Below, piece after piece: positions 19,138 to 30,033 of a stretch of DNA of 64,000 bases (within the stretch, counting starts at the first letter, position 1; each line of letters opens with the position of its first letter). This stretch comes from an uncultured Flavobacteriales bacterium. Lineage in GTDB: Bacteria; Bacteroidota; Bacteroidia; Flavobacteriales; BACL11. The notes below the pieces were generated by a model. It saw only the letters and a program-made list of their open reading frames with translations, searched no databases and had not been told where the DNA came from. The stretch spans positions 62,001 to 126,000 of the forward strand of contig CAJXYM010000001.1 in the NCBI GenBank assembly GCA_913063045.1, read 5' to 3'. Made by a program: the position numbers and the translations under genes.

Positions 19138-20377
19138 CACTTCGAAAAAATTTGCAGAAGAAATGGATGTAAAAGACCCATTACGATCTTATCAGGATAG
19201 TTTTTATATCCCAACTCAAACTAGTGGTGAAAGACACATTTATTTATGTGGGAATTCTTTAGGTTTACAGCCTAAAAATACTCGAGCTTTTATAGATCAA
19301 GAATTAAAAGACTGGCAAAATTTAGGAGTTGAAGGACATTTTCATGCTAAAAACCCTTGGCTTCCTTATCATGAGTTTTTATCAGAAAGCTACTCAAGAA
19401 TTATAGGTGCTAAAACTTCTGAAGTTGTCGCAATGAATACCCTTTCAGTAAATTTACATTTAATGTTCGTGTCATTTTATCAACCTAATAAAGAGCGTTT
19501 TAAAATTGTTATTGAAAATGATGCTTTTCCATCTGATATTTATGCAGTAGAATCTCATTTAAAACATCATAACTTAGACCCCAAAGATGTTTTGATAAAG
19601 ATGAAACCAAGAGTTGGGGAAGATGTCTTAAGAACAGAAGATATTTTAGAGCTCTTAAGTAATGAGGGGGATAGTATTGCACTGGTAATGTTCGGAGGAG
19701 TTAACTATTATACTGGACAAGTTTTTGATTTTGCAGAGATAACTAAAAGTTGTAATGAAAGGGGTATAAAAGTTGGATTTGATTTAGCTCATGCTGCAGG
19801 AAATATTTCTCTATCTCTGCATGATTGGGGTGTAGATTTTGCTGTTTGGTGTTCGTACAAGTATCTTAATTCTGGACCAGGATCTATTGGTGGAGCTTTT
19901 ATACATGAAAAACATCACCGCAGTAATTTAAATCGTTTTGCTGGATGGTGGGGACATAATAAAGAAACTAGATTCAAAATGCCAGAAAAATTTGACCCTA
20001 TTCAATCTGCTGAGGGATGGCAATTAAGTAATCCTCCAATATTATCATTAGCAGCGATTAGAGCATCATTGTCTATTTTTGATAAGGTTGGAATGAAGTC
20101 ATTATTAAAGAAATCTCAGCAATTAACCTCTTATCTGGTTTTTCTTATTGATAATATTTCATCAGATAGAATCTCCATTATCACTCCAAATAAGAGAGGT
20201 TGTCAAATCTCAATTAGAGTCAGGAATGCTAATAAAAATTTATTTAAACAAATTACAGACAAAGGAGTTGTGGCAGATTGGAGAGAGCCTGATGTGATTA
20301 GGGTAGCACCTGTTCCTTTATATAATAGTTATATGGATGTATATAATTTTTACAAAATTTTAGAAGAAGAATTATAA
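19127..20377 (+). CDS. kynU: kynureninase
   Basis: YLCGNSLGLQPK, DLAHAAGN, WCSYKYLNSGPGSIGG PLP-Lys motif. Confidence 0.95.
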   Translation: MIFNTSKKFAEEMDVKDPLRSYQDSFYIPTQTSGERHIYLCGNSLGLQPKNTRAFIDQELKDWQNLGVEGHFHAKNPWLPYHEFLSESYSRIIGAKTSEVVAMNTLSVNLHLMFVSFYQPNKERFKIVIENDAFPSDIYAVESHLKHHNLDPKDVLIKMKPRVGEDVLRTEDILELLSNEGDSIALVMFGGVNYYTGQVFDFAEITKSCNERGIKVGFDLAHAAGNISLSLHDWGVDFAVWCSYKYLNSGPGSIGGAFIHEKHHRSNLNRFAGWWGHNKETRFKMPEKFDPIQSAEGWQLSNPPILSLAAIRASLSIFDKVGMKSLLKKSQQLTSYLVFLIDNISSDRISIITPNKRGCQISIRVRNANKNLFKQITDKGVVADWREPDVIRVAPVPLYNSYMDVYNFYKILEEEL

Positions 20378-20378
20378 T

Positions 20379-21713
20379 ATGAAAAAAGATATAGTAATAG
20401 TCGGTGCTGGATTAGCAGGTTCTCTTTGCGCTCTTTATATGCTTAAAAGAGGATATAAAGTCAGAATGTATGAAAGGAGAAGTGATATGAGAGAGACAGT
20501 TGTTAAGGCTGGAAGATCTATAAATCTAGCCTTATCTGAGCGAGGCTGGACGGCGCTAAGAAAGGTTGATATTGGTAGTTATGTAGAGGAAATATCTATA
20601 GCTATGCCTAAGCGTGTTATGCATGATGTTGAAGGTAATCTTACTGATCAATTTTATGGAAACCAAGACCAAGCAATTTTTTCTGTTCCCAGAGGTGAGT
20701 TAAATGTAATGCTTATGAATTTAGCTGAAGAAAGAGGTGCAGAAATTTTCTTTAATCATAAATGTATCGATGTTAATATGGTAAATCCTGAGTTGATATT
20801 TGAAAATACAGTTGATAATCAGAATATAAATATAAAATGTGATTTAATTGTTGGGGCAGATGGTGCTTTTTCAGCAATTCGAAATAAAATGATGAAGCAA
20901 GATCGTTTTCAATATTCTCAACATTATATAGAGCATGGTTATAAAGAACTCTTAATACCGGCTAACAAAGACGGATCACATAAAATAGAGAAAAATGCAC
21001 TTCATATTTGGCCCAGAGGTAATTTTATGTTGATAGCTCTACCAAATCTTAACGGTAGCTATACATGTACACTCTTTTCTCCATTTGATGGTAAGAATTC
21101 TTTTAATGAATTACAAGATAAATCATCTATTACTAATTTTTTTAAATCTGTTTTTAAAGATTTCACACCCCTAATACCTGACTTAGAAGAGCAATTTATT
21201 AATAACCCTACTTCATCATTAGGGATTTTTAAATGTTTCCCCTGGAATGTTAAAGATTTTTGTGTTTTAATCGGAGATTCGGCTCACGCTACTGTCCCTT
21301 TTTATGGTCAAGGAATGAATGCTAGCTTTGAGGATTGTAGGGTGTTAGATGAAATGATTGGAGCAAATGAGAATAATATGCTTAAATGTTTAGATGATTT
21401 TTCTCGAATAAGAAAGCCTAATGGAGATGGGGTACAAGATTTATCATTACATAACTTTATTGTAATGCGTGATAAAACTGCAGACCCAACTTTCTTACTT
21501 CAAAAAAAAATTGAACAAAAATTTACACAATTATATCCTGAAAAATGGATACCACTTTATAGTATGGTTTCTTTTACAAATATTTCATATGCAGACGCAT
21601 GGCAGATTGGTATGAAGCAAGAAAAATTAATGGCTCAAATTATGGAAACTCCTAATATTGCTGAAGTTTGGGATAGTGATTCTGTAATGGAAAAGATTTT
21701 AAAATTATGTTAA
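20379..21713 (+). CDS. kmo: kynurenine 3-monooxygenase (FAD-dependent)
   Basis: IVGAGLAGSLCALYMLKRGY, RSINLALSERGWTAL, IGDSAHATVPFYGQGMNASFEDC. Confidence 0.95.
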   Translation: MKKDIVIVGAGLAGSLCALYMLKRGYKVRMYERRSDMRETVVKAGRSINLALSERGWTALRKVDIGSYVEEISIAMPKRVMHDVEGNLTDQFYGNQDQAIFSVPRGELNVMLMNLAEERGAEIFFNHKCIDVNMVNPELIFENTVDNQNINIKCDLIVGADGAFSAIRNKMMKQDRFQYSQHYIEHGYKELLIPANKDGSHKIEKNALHIWPRGNFMLIALPNLNGSYTCTLFSPFDGKNSFNELQDKSSITNFFKSVFKDFTPLIPDLEEQFINNPTSSLGIFKCFPWNVKDFCVLIGDSAHATVPFYGQGMNASFEDCRVLDEMIGANENNMLKCLDDFSRIRKPNGDGVQDLSLHNFIVMRDKTADPTFLLQKKIEQKFTQLYPEKWIPLYSMVSFTNISYADAWQIGMKQEKLMAQIMETPNIAEVWDSDSVMEKILKLC

Positions 21714-21716
21714 TTA

Positions 21717-22127
21717 ATGATTCAAAATAATTTGAAGTTTACTTGTGTATTACTTTTAATACTACTGCCTTTATCAGCTTTATGTGGCTGTGAAGATGGG
21801 GATTGTGAAAATGGTTATGGTACCTATGTTTTTAGAGATGGTGATACTGATCATTCATCATGGATAGTTGGAGATAGTTATACTGGCTCATTTTTAAATG
21901 GTAAAATGCACGGTCAAGGAATATATATGTCTGCTGCTGGCAACACTTATTGTGGCGGTTTCTTAATAGGAGCTAAATCTGGCTATGGGGAAGTTTCAGA
22001 TGTAAAGGGGAATTCTTACAAAGGTTTTTTTAAAAATGATTTAAGACACGGTAAGGGGATTTATACTGATAAGTCCGGCTGGTGTTTTAACAAGTTTTAT
22101 TATTTAGGTAATATTGTGAGAAAATGA
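21717..22127 (+). CDS. exported MORN-repeat protein
   Basis: N-terminal signal, then MORN-like repeats YTGSFLNGKMHGQGIY, YKGFFKNDLRHGKGIY. Confidence 0.8.
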   Translation: MIQNNLKFTCVLLLILLPLSALCGCEDGDCENGYGTYVFRDGDTDHSSWIVGDSYTGSFLNGKMHGQGIYMSAAGNTYCGGFLIGAKSGYGEVSDVKGNSYKGFFKNDLRHGKGIYTDKSGWCFNKFYYLGNIVRK

Positions 22128-22840
22128 TTCGAATTTTTACTTGCTTGCTCCTATGTTGTCTATTTTTTAATAACAGTTTCTCTCAAATTAGCGAGATAGC
22201 TAAAGCATCTAAAAAAATTGATTCTGTTTTAATTCAAAAAGATTTAAAAAATTTTGATTTTTCAAATGCAATAAAAGATCTTCTTAGAATTGGAGTTAAT
22301 TATTCTTTTAATTCTGCTTCTCAAAGTGGAGGTTTTTACAATAGTATAATTAAGATTCCTTTTCCAGAAGAAATATCTCTGGTTAAAACAACACTTATTA
22401 AATTGGGTCTTGAGAAAAAAGTTTCAAAATTTGAAAATAATATAAATTATTGCGCAGAGCTTTCATGTAAAAATTCAGCACAAATTGTAATAAAAGAAGT
22501 TGAAAGATTATCAATAGTAAATGCATACACAATTATCAAAGCTGAAAATAACGCGGCTACTAATTATTTAAAGAAAAATTGTAGTAAAGATTTATATGCT
22601 AAATTTCATCCTATTATAGAAAAAGAAATTAATCAACTTAATTTACAAAACTCTTTTGATTTACTTTTAAAACGATACAATAAAATCCCTTTCATGAAAA
22701 AGGTTAAATTTGATTTAGTGGATTATATTACTCAGAAAACAATTGAAGGTATTTTTATTTTAATTACTAATAAAGAAATAGAAATTAGAGGTAGTAATGA
22801 GTTCCGCTCAACAGATCTATTAAGAAAAGTTTTTAAATAA
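22124..22840 (+). CDS. DUF4197 family exported protein
   Basis: Signal peptide; AIKDLLRIGVNYSFNSASQSGGFYNSIIKIPFPEE pattern. ATGA overlap with upstream MORN gene. Confidence 0.72.
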   Translation: MIRIFTCLLLCCLFFNNSFSQISEIAKASKKIDSVLIQKDLKNFDFSNAIKDLLRIGVNYSFNSASQSGGFYNSIIKIPFPEEISLVKTTLIKLGLEKKVSKFENNINYCAELSCKNSAQIVIKEVERLSIVNAYTIIKAENNAATNYLKKNCSKDLYAKFHPIIEKEINQLNLQNSFDLLLKRYNKIPFMKKVKFDLVDYITQKTIEGIFILITNKEIEIRGSNEFRSTDLLRKVFK

Positions 22841-23608
22841 ATGATAAATAAAATATATGTAATTATTATATTATTTCTTTTTTGTTCTTGTAACAAAAAG
22901 GAAAATCGGACAATTATTCTATCAAAATCATCTGATAATTATATAGATTGGATAAGTGATGATCATATCACAATAATTGACGCCTTCATGTGTAATAATT
23001 TAGACAGCTTGTTATTACTTGCTGATGGCATTGTACTAACTGGGGGAGAGGATATAAATCCATTAATGTATAACGATAGTTCAAATCTTAGTCTTTGTGA
23101 GAAAATGGACTTTAGAAGAGATACAATAGAAAAAATATTGTTTGATTATGCTTTGGAAAATCAAATACCATTTATAGGTGTTTGTAGAGGTATGCAAATG
23201 ATGAATGTTGCTCATGGAGGGACGTTATATGGAGATCTTCCCACCGAAATTGGAGAGCTTGTAACACATAGAAATAATGGGGAAGTTATGCATGATATTG
23301 TAGTTGCATGTAACAATCATGCTTATACAACTATGATTTTTCCTCAGGATCCAAACATTTCATTTAGAGACACTATATTTTCTGTTAATTCCTGGCATCA
23401 TCAAGGGCTAAAAGATATTGCAGAAGGAATAAAAGTAATTGCTAAATCATATGATGGCTTACCTGAAGCGATAGCTATGGATAAGTATATACATCCTTTT
23501 ATGATTGCCGTGCAATTTCATCCAGAAAGATTAGATAAGGATAATGTTATTCGCAAAAACATGCGAGCTCGTTTTTTCGATGCTATTTATGAACCGAGAT
23601 TCTTTTAG
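22841..23608 (+). CDS. gamma-glutamyl-gamma-aminobutyrate hydrolase family (C26) lipoprotein
   Basis: Lipobox-like IILFLFCSC; GIVLTGGEDINP, GVCRGMQMMN nucleophile elbow, QFHPE. Confidence 0.85.
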   Translation: MINKIYVIIILFLFCSCNKKENRTIILSKSSDNYIDWISDDHITIIDAFMCNNLDSLLLLADGIVLTGGEDINPLMYNDSSNLSLCEKMDFRRDTIEKILFDYALENQIPFIGVCRGMQMMNVAHGGTLYGDLPTEIGELVTHRNNGEVMHDIVVACNNHAYTTMIFPQDPNISFRDTIFSVNSWHHQGLKDIAEGIKVIAKSYDGLPEAIAMDKYIHPFMIAVQFHPERLDKDNVIRKNMRARFFDAIYEPRFF

Positions 23609-23615
23609 TTTTTTC

Positions 23616-23623
23616 TATCTTTG
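23616..23623 (+). promoter_or_regulatory. TATCTTTG -7 box before gpmI
   Basis: TATCTTTG ends 5 nt before the gpmI ATG. Confidence 0.5.
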
Positions 23624-23628
23624 TTTAG

Positions 23629-25146
23629 ATGAAAATTAGTAAAACAATACTCATAATTCTAGATGGTTGGGGTCATGGCAATAAATCACTTTCTGATGTA
23701 ATTTACAATTCAAAAACTCCATTTATAGATTCTCTGTATAAAAACTATCCAAATTCAGAATTATTAACTCATGGAAAGCATGTTGGATTACCAGAAGGGC
23801 AGATGGGCAACTCGGAAGTCGGACATTTAAATATAGGAGCAGGTAGGATTGTTCCTCAAGATTTTGCAAAGATAAATATAGCATGTCAGGACAATACAAT
23901 ATCTCATAATCCAAAATTAATAGAAGCAATACATCAAGCTAAACAAAGAAAAAAACCGATACACTTAATTGGATTAGTATCTGATGGAGGAATTCATTCT
24001 CACCAAGATCATTTATATAAGTTATGTGAGATTATAAAAAACAATAATGTTGATGAGGTGTATATTCATGCATTTACTGATGGAAGAGATTGTGATCCTA
24101 AAAGTGGAAAAGATTTTATTAGCAAAATAGAAAAAAATATAGAAGGAGTACAAGTAGCCTCTATTTGTGGAAGATATTTTGCAATGGACAGGGATAATAG
24201 ATGGGAGAGGATAAAGCAATCATATGATTTGTTAGTTAACGGAAAAGGTGAATTAAGTGATGATTTGTCTTTAAGTATCCAAAAATCATATGATAAAAAT
24301 ATAACAGATGAATTTATCAGGCCAATTGTAAAATCAAATAAACAAGGTCAGCCTTTAGCGATGATTTCGGATGGTGATGTTGTTATATGCTTTAACTTTA
24401 GAACTGATAGATGTAGGCAGATTACTAATGTTTTAACACAGCACTCTATGCCAAAATTAGAGATGAAAAAATTAGATCTTCATTTTACTACAATGACTAA
24501 TTATGATAGTAAATTTCATGATGTCAATGTAATGTTTCACAAGGAGAATTTATCACAAACATTAGGAGAGGTAATAAGTAAATACAACCTTAAACAAATT
24601 AGAATTGCAGAAACAGAAAAATATCCTCATGTTACCTATTTCTTTTCAGGAGGATCTGAAGAGATTTTTAGGGGAGAAAAAAGATTACTGCTAAATTCTT
24701 CTAAGGTAACAACATATGATTTAAAGCCAGAAATGAGTGCTATAGATATTACATCTGCTGTAATTGATGAAATGAATAATGATCAAGCAGACTTTATATG
24801 TTTAAATTTTGCTAACACCGATATGGTTGGTCACACAGGTGTTTATTCTGCAATTCAAAAGGCTGTTGCAACTGTTGATAGTTGTACTGGGAAAGTTGTT
24901 GAAAATGCTCTTAAAAATAATTATACTGCTATTATTATTTCAGATCATGGAAATGCTGATAAAGGTTTAAATAGTGATGGGTCACCTAATACTAACCATA
25001 GTACTAATCCTGTCCCCTGTTTTTTAATAGGCTCTCAAAATAAAAGTATAAATAATGGTATCCTTGCGGATATAGCTCCTACAATATTGACTATTATGGG
25101 CTTACAAGTTCCAGACGAGATGACGGGAAAAATTTTAATTAAATAA
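23629..25146 (+). CDS. gpmI: 2,3-bisphosphoglycerate-independent phosphoglycerate mutase
   Basis: LIILDGWGHG, MGNSEVGHLNIGAGR, SDHGNADKG. Confidence 0.95.
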   Translation: MKISKTILIILDGWGHGNKSLSDVIYNSKTPFIDSLYKNYPNSELLTHGKHVGLPEGQMGNSEVGHLNIGAGRIVPQDFAKINIACQDNTISHNPKLIEAIHQAKQRKKPIHLIGLVSDGGIHSHQDHLYKLCEIIKNNNVDEVYIHAFTDGRDCDPKSGKDFISKIEKNIEGVQVASICGRYFAMDRDNRWERIKQSYDLLVNGKGELSDDLSLSIQKSYDKNITDEFIRPIVKSNKQGQPLAMISDGDVVICFNFRTDRCRQITNVLTQHSMPKLEMKKLDLHFTTMTNYDSKFHDVNVMFHKENLSQTLGEVISKYNLKQIRIAETEKYPHVTYFFSGGSEEIFRGEKRLLLNSSKVTTYDLKPEMSAIDITSAVIDEMNNDQADFICLNFANTDMVGHTGVYSAIQKAVATVDSCTGKVVENALKNNYTAIIISDHGNADKGLNSDGSPNTNHSTNPVPCFLIGSQNKSINNGILADIAPTILTIMGLQVPDEMTGKILIK

Positions 25147-25150
25147 TAAT

Positions 25151-26548
25151 ATGCAATACATAAAAAAATATATAGAAGATAATAAGAGTCGTTTTATTGA
25201 TGAACTAATAGAGTTACTTAAAATACCATCGATTAGTGCAGATCCCAAATATAAAAATGACGTATTAGATTGTGCTGATAGTGTCGCAAATTTTCTTGTA
25301 AAAGCAGGAGCAGAAAATATAGAGATTTGTAAGACTGAAGGATATCCAATAGTTTATGCAGATAAAATAATTAATGCAGACTTGCCAACTGTTTTGGTAT
25401 ATGGACATTATGATGTTCAGCCAGCTGACCCTCTTGAATTATGGGATAGCGGCCCTTTTGATCCAGTAATTAAAAAGACAGCAGCTCACCCTGAAGGGGC
25501 TATTTTTGCTCGAGGAGCATGTGATGATAAGGGTCAAGTTTTTATGCATGTTAAGGCTTTTGAACTAATGATAAATACTAATTCTTTGCCTTGCAATGTT
25601 AAGTTCATGATTGAGGGAGAAGAGGAGGTAGGGTCTGAGAATCTTGGTCAATTTGTAATTAAAAATAAGCAAAAACTTAAGTGCGATGCAATTTTAATTT
25701 CTGATACAGGTATTATTTCAAACCAAACCCCTTCCATAACTACGGGTCTTAAAGGGTTAAGTTATTTAGAAGTAGAAGTTACAGGACCAAATAGAGATTT
25801 GCACTCTGGTTTATATGGAGGTGCAGTAGCAAATCCTATCAATATTCTTTGTGAAATGATAGCTTCTATGAAGGATGCAGATAATCATATTTCCATACCA
25901 AATTTTTATGATAATGTACTAGAACTATCCAAATCAGAGCGTGAAGAGATTGCAAGAGCACCATTTTCTGTTGAAGAATATAAAAGTGCTTTAGACTTGA
26001 AAGATATTCATGGAGAGAAGGGGTATTCCACTATGGAAAGAACAGGTATTCGTCCTACATTAGATGTAAATGGAATATGGGGAGGATATACTGGTGAAGG
26101 AGCTAAAACAGTTATTCCTTCAAAAGCTTTTGCAAAGATTTCTATGAGACTAGTTCCAAATCAGTCAGATCAAGAAATTACTAAACTTTTTACAAATTAT
26201 TTTACTAGTATAGCTCCAAAAAGTGTGAGTGTAAAGGTTACTCCACATCACGGTGGAGAGCCTTATGTTTCTCCAACAGATATTATTGCATATAAGGCAG
26301 CTAGTCAAGCTATGGAAGTTACTTTTGGAAAAACTCCTGTTCCTGTAAAAGCAGGAGGAAGCATTCCTATTGTAGCATTATTTGAAAAAGAGTTAGATGT
26401 TAAATCTATATTGTTAGGATTTGGATTAGATAGTGATGCAATTCATTCACCAAATGAGCATTATGGTATTTTTAATTATTTAAAAGGTATTGAAACAATT
26501 CCACACTTTTTCTTAAATTTTGCTAGACTATCTCAATCTATAAAGTAA
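25151..26548 (+). CDS. M20-family dipeptidase
   Basis: [40 protein letters not shown]. Confidence 0.92.
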   Translation: MQYIKKYIEDNKSRFIDELIELLKIPSISADPKYKNDVLDCADSVANFLVKAGAENIEICKTEGYPIVYADKIINADLPTVLVYGHYDVQPADPLELWDSGPFDPVIKKTAAHPEGAIFARGACDDKGQVFMHVKAFELMINTNSLPCNVKFMIEGEEEVGSENLGQFVIKNKQKLKCDAILISDTGIISNQTPSITTGLKGLSYLEVEVTGPNRDLHSGLYGGAVANPINILCEMIASMKDADNHISIPNFYDNVLELSKSEREEIARAPFSVEEYKSALDLKDIHGEKGYSTMERTGIRPTLDVNGIWGGYTGEGAKTVIPSKAFAKISMRLVPNQSDQEITKLFTNYFTSIAPKSVSVKVTPHHGGEPYVSPTDIIAYKAASQAMEVTFGKTPVPVKAGGSIPIVALFEKELDVKSILLGFGLDSDAIHSPNEHYGIFNYLKGIETIPHFFLNFARLSQSIK

Positions 26549-26558
26549 ACTGGCTTTC

Positions 26559-28664
26559 ATGCGACTTATTAAATTAATAATACTAATCGTACTTTTATTT
26601 AACTTAAGTTGTAATAGTCAAAATGATTTAAAATCAAATATGATTGATAAACATAAATTTACTAATTCTCTTATAAATGAGACAAGTCCTTATCTTTTGC
26701 AGCATGCTCATAATCCTGTTAATTGGTATCCGTGGAACGACCAAACATTAGAGAAAGCAAAAAAAGAAAATAAACTTTTACTGATTAGTGTTGGATATTC
26801 TGCATGTCATTGGTGTCATGTAATGGAGCATGAAAGTTTTGAAGATGAACAGGTTGCTAAGGTGATGAATGATAATTTTATTTGTATAAAAATAGACCGA
26901 GAAGAAAGACCTGATATAGACCAGATTTATATGACGGCAGTACACCTGATGAATCAAAGAGGAGGGTGGCCACTTAATTGTATAGCTCTTCCCGATGGAA
27001 GACCATTTTGGGGAGGCACATATTTTAGAAAAAATGATTGGGTAAAAAAAATCAAAGAAATTGCCAATATATATGCAAATGAGCCTGACAGGGTAATAGA
27101 GTTTAGTAATCGTCTTACTGAAGGTATTCAACAAGTTGAAAGTATCAGTTTAAATAAAGAGAAAGTAGCATTCCCATTTAATGAGTTAAATAAAATGGTT
27201 GAAAATTGGTCTAATTCATTTGATAATATTGAAGGAGGAAGTAAAGGGTCTCCAAAATTCCCAATGCCTAATGCCTATATGTTTTTATTAGACTTTGGTC
27301 ATCTATCAAAAAATAATGATGTCTTAGAGCATGTGCAAATAACATTAGATAAGATGGCTTTTGGAGGGATATATGATCAAATGGGTGGAGGTTTTTCTAG
27401 ATATTCAGTAGATAAGAATTGGAAAGCTCCTCATTTTGAAAAAATGTTATATGATAATGCTCAATTGGTCAGTTTATACTCTAATGCATTTATAAAGTTT
27501 AAAAAACCACTGTATAAAGATGTTGTTTTTGAAACTTTAGATTTTGTTGAAAGAGAGTTAATGTCAAAGGAAGGAGTCTTTTATTCTGCATTAGATGCTG
27601 ATAGTGAAGGAGAAGAAGGTAAGTTTTATGTTTGGTCTAAGCAAGAAATAGAAGAATATATTAAAGATGATCAGGAAATTTTTATGGATTATTACAACAT
27701 TAATAATATTGGGCTTTGGGAGCATGGGAACTATATTCTCTTAAGAAAAAAAACTAAAGATAAGATTGCTAGAAAGTATAATCTATCAATTAATGATTTA
27801 GATAATAAAATAAACAGCTGGAAGGTTTCTTTAAATACAATAAGAGATCAAAGAATAAGGCCTGGACTTGATGATAAATCATTAACATCATGGAATAGTC
27901 TGATGATATCAGGATTTGTTGATGCTTATATGGCTTTTGGGAAAAAAGAACATTTAAGCTTAGCGGTTAAAAGTGCTGATTTTCTTCTTTCTAAACAATT
28001 AAAAAAAGATGGTGGTTTATGGCATTCGTATAAAAATGGACGGTCAACAATTAATGGTTTTTTGGAAGACTATGCTTTAACTATTGAATCTCTAATAAAA
28101 CTTTATGAAGCAACTTTAGATGAAAAATGGTTAATAACTTCTAAGCAACTGGTTGAGTATTCTATAGAAAATTTTTATGATCAGGAAAGTAAGATGTTTT
28201 ATTTTACTTCTAAGAATGACACAAGATTAGTTGCAAGAAAATTAGAAGTTAATGATAATGTGATACCTGCATCTAATTCTGTTTTAGCTAACACGTTGTA
28301 TGATTTAGGTGTATTGTTAGACAATGCTAAATACATGAAAATGGCTTTGACTATTGTAAATAATATTAGGCCGGAAATAAAAAAATACACTTCTGGATAT
28401 GCAAATTATGGTAGATTGATGCTTAAAGAAATTTATCCATTTTATGAAGTTGCTGTAGTTGGTAGTGAAGCAAAGGATAAAATCCTTGGGATTAATAATA
28501 TTTATAATCCTAATAAATTGTTTTTAGGAAGTTTAGCTGAGAGTCCGTTAGAGCTTCTAAAAGATAAGTATGTTAAAGGTAAAACTATGATTTACGTTTG
28601 TGAAGATAATGCATGTCAATTACCAACTCAAAAAATTAGTCAAGCTCAAAAAATGCTTAAGTAA
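26559..28664 (+). CDS. thioredoxin-domain (DUF255/YyaL/SPATA20-like) lipoprotein
   Basis: Lipobox [50 protein letters not shown]. Confidence 0.92.
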   Translation: MRLIKLIILIVLLFNLSCNSQNDLKSNMIDKHKFTNSLINETSPYLLQHAHNPVNWYPWNDQTLEKAKKENKLLLISVGYSACHWCHVMEHESFEDEQVAKVMNDNFICIKIDREERPDIDQIYMTAVHLMNQRGGWPLNCIALPDGRPFWGGTYFRKNDWVKKIKEIANIYANEPDRVIEFSNRLTEGIQQVESISLNKEKVAFPFNELNKMVENWSNSFDNIEGGSKGSPKFPMPNAYMFLLDFGHLSKNNDVLEHVQITLDKMAFGGIYDQMGGGFSRYSVDKNWKAPHFEKMLYDNAQLVSLYSNAFIKFKKPLYKDVVFETLDFVERELMSKEGVFYSALDADSEGEEGKFYVWSKQEIEEYIKDDQEIFMDYYNINNIGLWEHGNYILLRKKTKDKIARKYNLSINDLDNKINSWKVSLNTIRDQRIRPGLDDKSLTSWNSLMISGFVDAYMAFGKKEHLSLAVKSADFLLSKQLKKDGGLWHSYKNGRSTINGFLEDYALTIESLIKLYEATLDEKWLITSKQLVEYSIENFYDQESKMFYFTSKNDTRLVARKLEVNDNVIPASNSVLANTLYDLGVLLDNAKYMKMALTIVNNIRPEIKKYTSGYANYGRLMLKEIYPFYEVAVVGSEAKDKILGINNIYNPNKLFLGSLAESPLELLKDKYVKGKTMIYVCEDNACQLPTQKISQAQKMLK

Positions 28665-28669
28665 AATTG

Positions 28670-29938
28670 TTATTTGACAATAATTAAGTAATAATTCTTT
28701 TTACCTTTTTGGACGAGTAAATACTTGTTCTTTAAAAGATGATTTTTGTCAATCAAGAAATCTTCACCAATTTTTTCTTTATTAATGCTAACAGAATTTG
28801 CTTGAATCATTCTTCTAGCCTCTCCTTTGGAATTAAATACTTTTGTAATTGTGGATAGTAATTCTATAGCATTATTTTTTAAATCTAATTCTGATATAAA
28901 AAATTGAGGAACACCATCAAATATAGAGAGAAGGTTTTCTTCATCAAGAGCAATAAGGTCATCAGATGTTGATTTTCCAAATAATATTTTAGAAGCTTTT
29001 TTAACCATGTCTAAATCTTCTTGAGAATGAACTCTAATTGTTATTTCATCAGCTAGAGCTTTTTGTAGAGTTCTTAAATGAGGTTCTTTTTCATGTTCAT
29101 TTATTAATTTATCAATATCTTTTTCTGACTTAAGAGTAAAGATTTTAATGTAACTTTTAACATCCTCGTCTGAGGAGTTTAGCCAGAACTGATAAAATTT
29201 ATATGGAGAAGTTTTTTTTCTATCTAGCCATACATTCCCCTCTTCTGTTTTTCCGAATTTTCCACCATCTGCTTTTTTTAATAATGGAGTGGTAATAGCA
29301 AAAGCTTCTCCATTACCTTTTCTTCTAATAATCTCTGTACCTGTTACAATATTCCCCCACTGATCAGATCCTCCGAGTTGAACCTTGCAGTTTTTGTTTT
29401 TCCACAACCAATAAAAATCATATCCCTGAACTAATTGATATGTAAATTCTGTAAAACTCATTCCTGTTTCTAGTCTAGATTTAACAGAGTCTTTTGCTAG
29501 CATATAATTAATAGAAATATGCTTTCCAATATCTCTAATAAATTCTAAAAAACCAAGATTATTAAACCAGTCATAATTATTAATAACAACAGCTGAGTTC
29601 TGCCCACAATTAAAATCAAGAAAATTTTCTAGTTGATTTTTAACACAATCTAAGTTGTGATCTAAAGTTCTTTTGTTGAGGAGATTTCTTTCTTTTGATT
29701 TTCCTGAAGGATCTCCAACCATTCCTGTTGCACCTCCTACTAATGCATAAGGCTTATGTCCCGATTTTTGAAGGTGGACAAGAATCATTATCTGCACAAG
29801 GCTTCCAATATGTAAAGAGTCTGCAGTAGGGTCAAACCCAATATAAGCTGAAGTTAATTCTTTTTTAAATTGTTCTTCAGTTCCAGGCATTATATCATGA
29901 ATCATGCCTCTCCATTTTAATTCTTGTACAAAACTCAT
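28670..29938 (-). CDS. tyrS: tyrosyl-tRNA synthetase
   Basis: [33 protein letters not shown]. Start set to 29938 ([11 protein letters not shown]) rather than 30010. Confidence 0.95.
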   Translation of the reverse strand: MSFVQELKWRGMIHDIMPGTEEQFKKELTSAYIGFDPTADSLHIGSLVQIMILVHLQKSGHKPYALVGGATGMVGDPSGKSKERNLLNKRTLDHNLDCVKNQLENFLDFNCGQNSAVVINNYDWFNNLGFLEFIRDIGKHISINYMLAKDSVKSRLETGMSFTEFTYQLVQGYDFYWLWKNKNCKVQLGGSDQWGNIVTGTEIIRRKGNGEAFAITTPLLKKADGGKFGKTEEGNVWLDRKKTSPYKFYQFWLNSSDEDVKSYIKIFTLKSEKDIDKLINEHEKEPHLRTLQKALADEITIRVHSQEDLDMVKKASKILFGKSTSDDLIALDEENLLSIFDGVPQFFISELDLKNNAIELLSTITKVFNSKGEARRMIQANSVSINKEKIGEDFLIDKNHLLKNKYLLVQKGKKNYYLIIVK

Positions 29939-30020
29939 TAGTTGTTTTTTTTCAAAAGTAAGTAATATTCTTACTCTATTTATATAGAAAATAAAAATAA
30001 ATAGATTCATCTGATAAGTG

Positions 30021-30028
30021 TATCTTTG
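30021..30028 (+). promoter_or_regulatory. TATCTTTG -7 box before epimerase gene
   Basis: TATCTTTG ends 5 nt before the ATG at 30034. Confidence 0.5.
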
Positions 30029-30033
30029 TTGCT

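Noticed and set aside
26778-27134. 118-aa antisense ORF in the DUF255 lipoprotein gene
   Set aside because: Opposite a well-conserved domain; composition looks like reverse-complement artefact.
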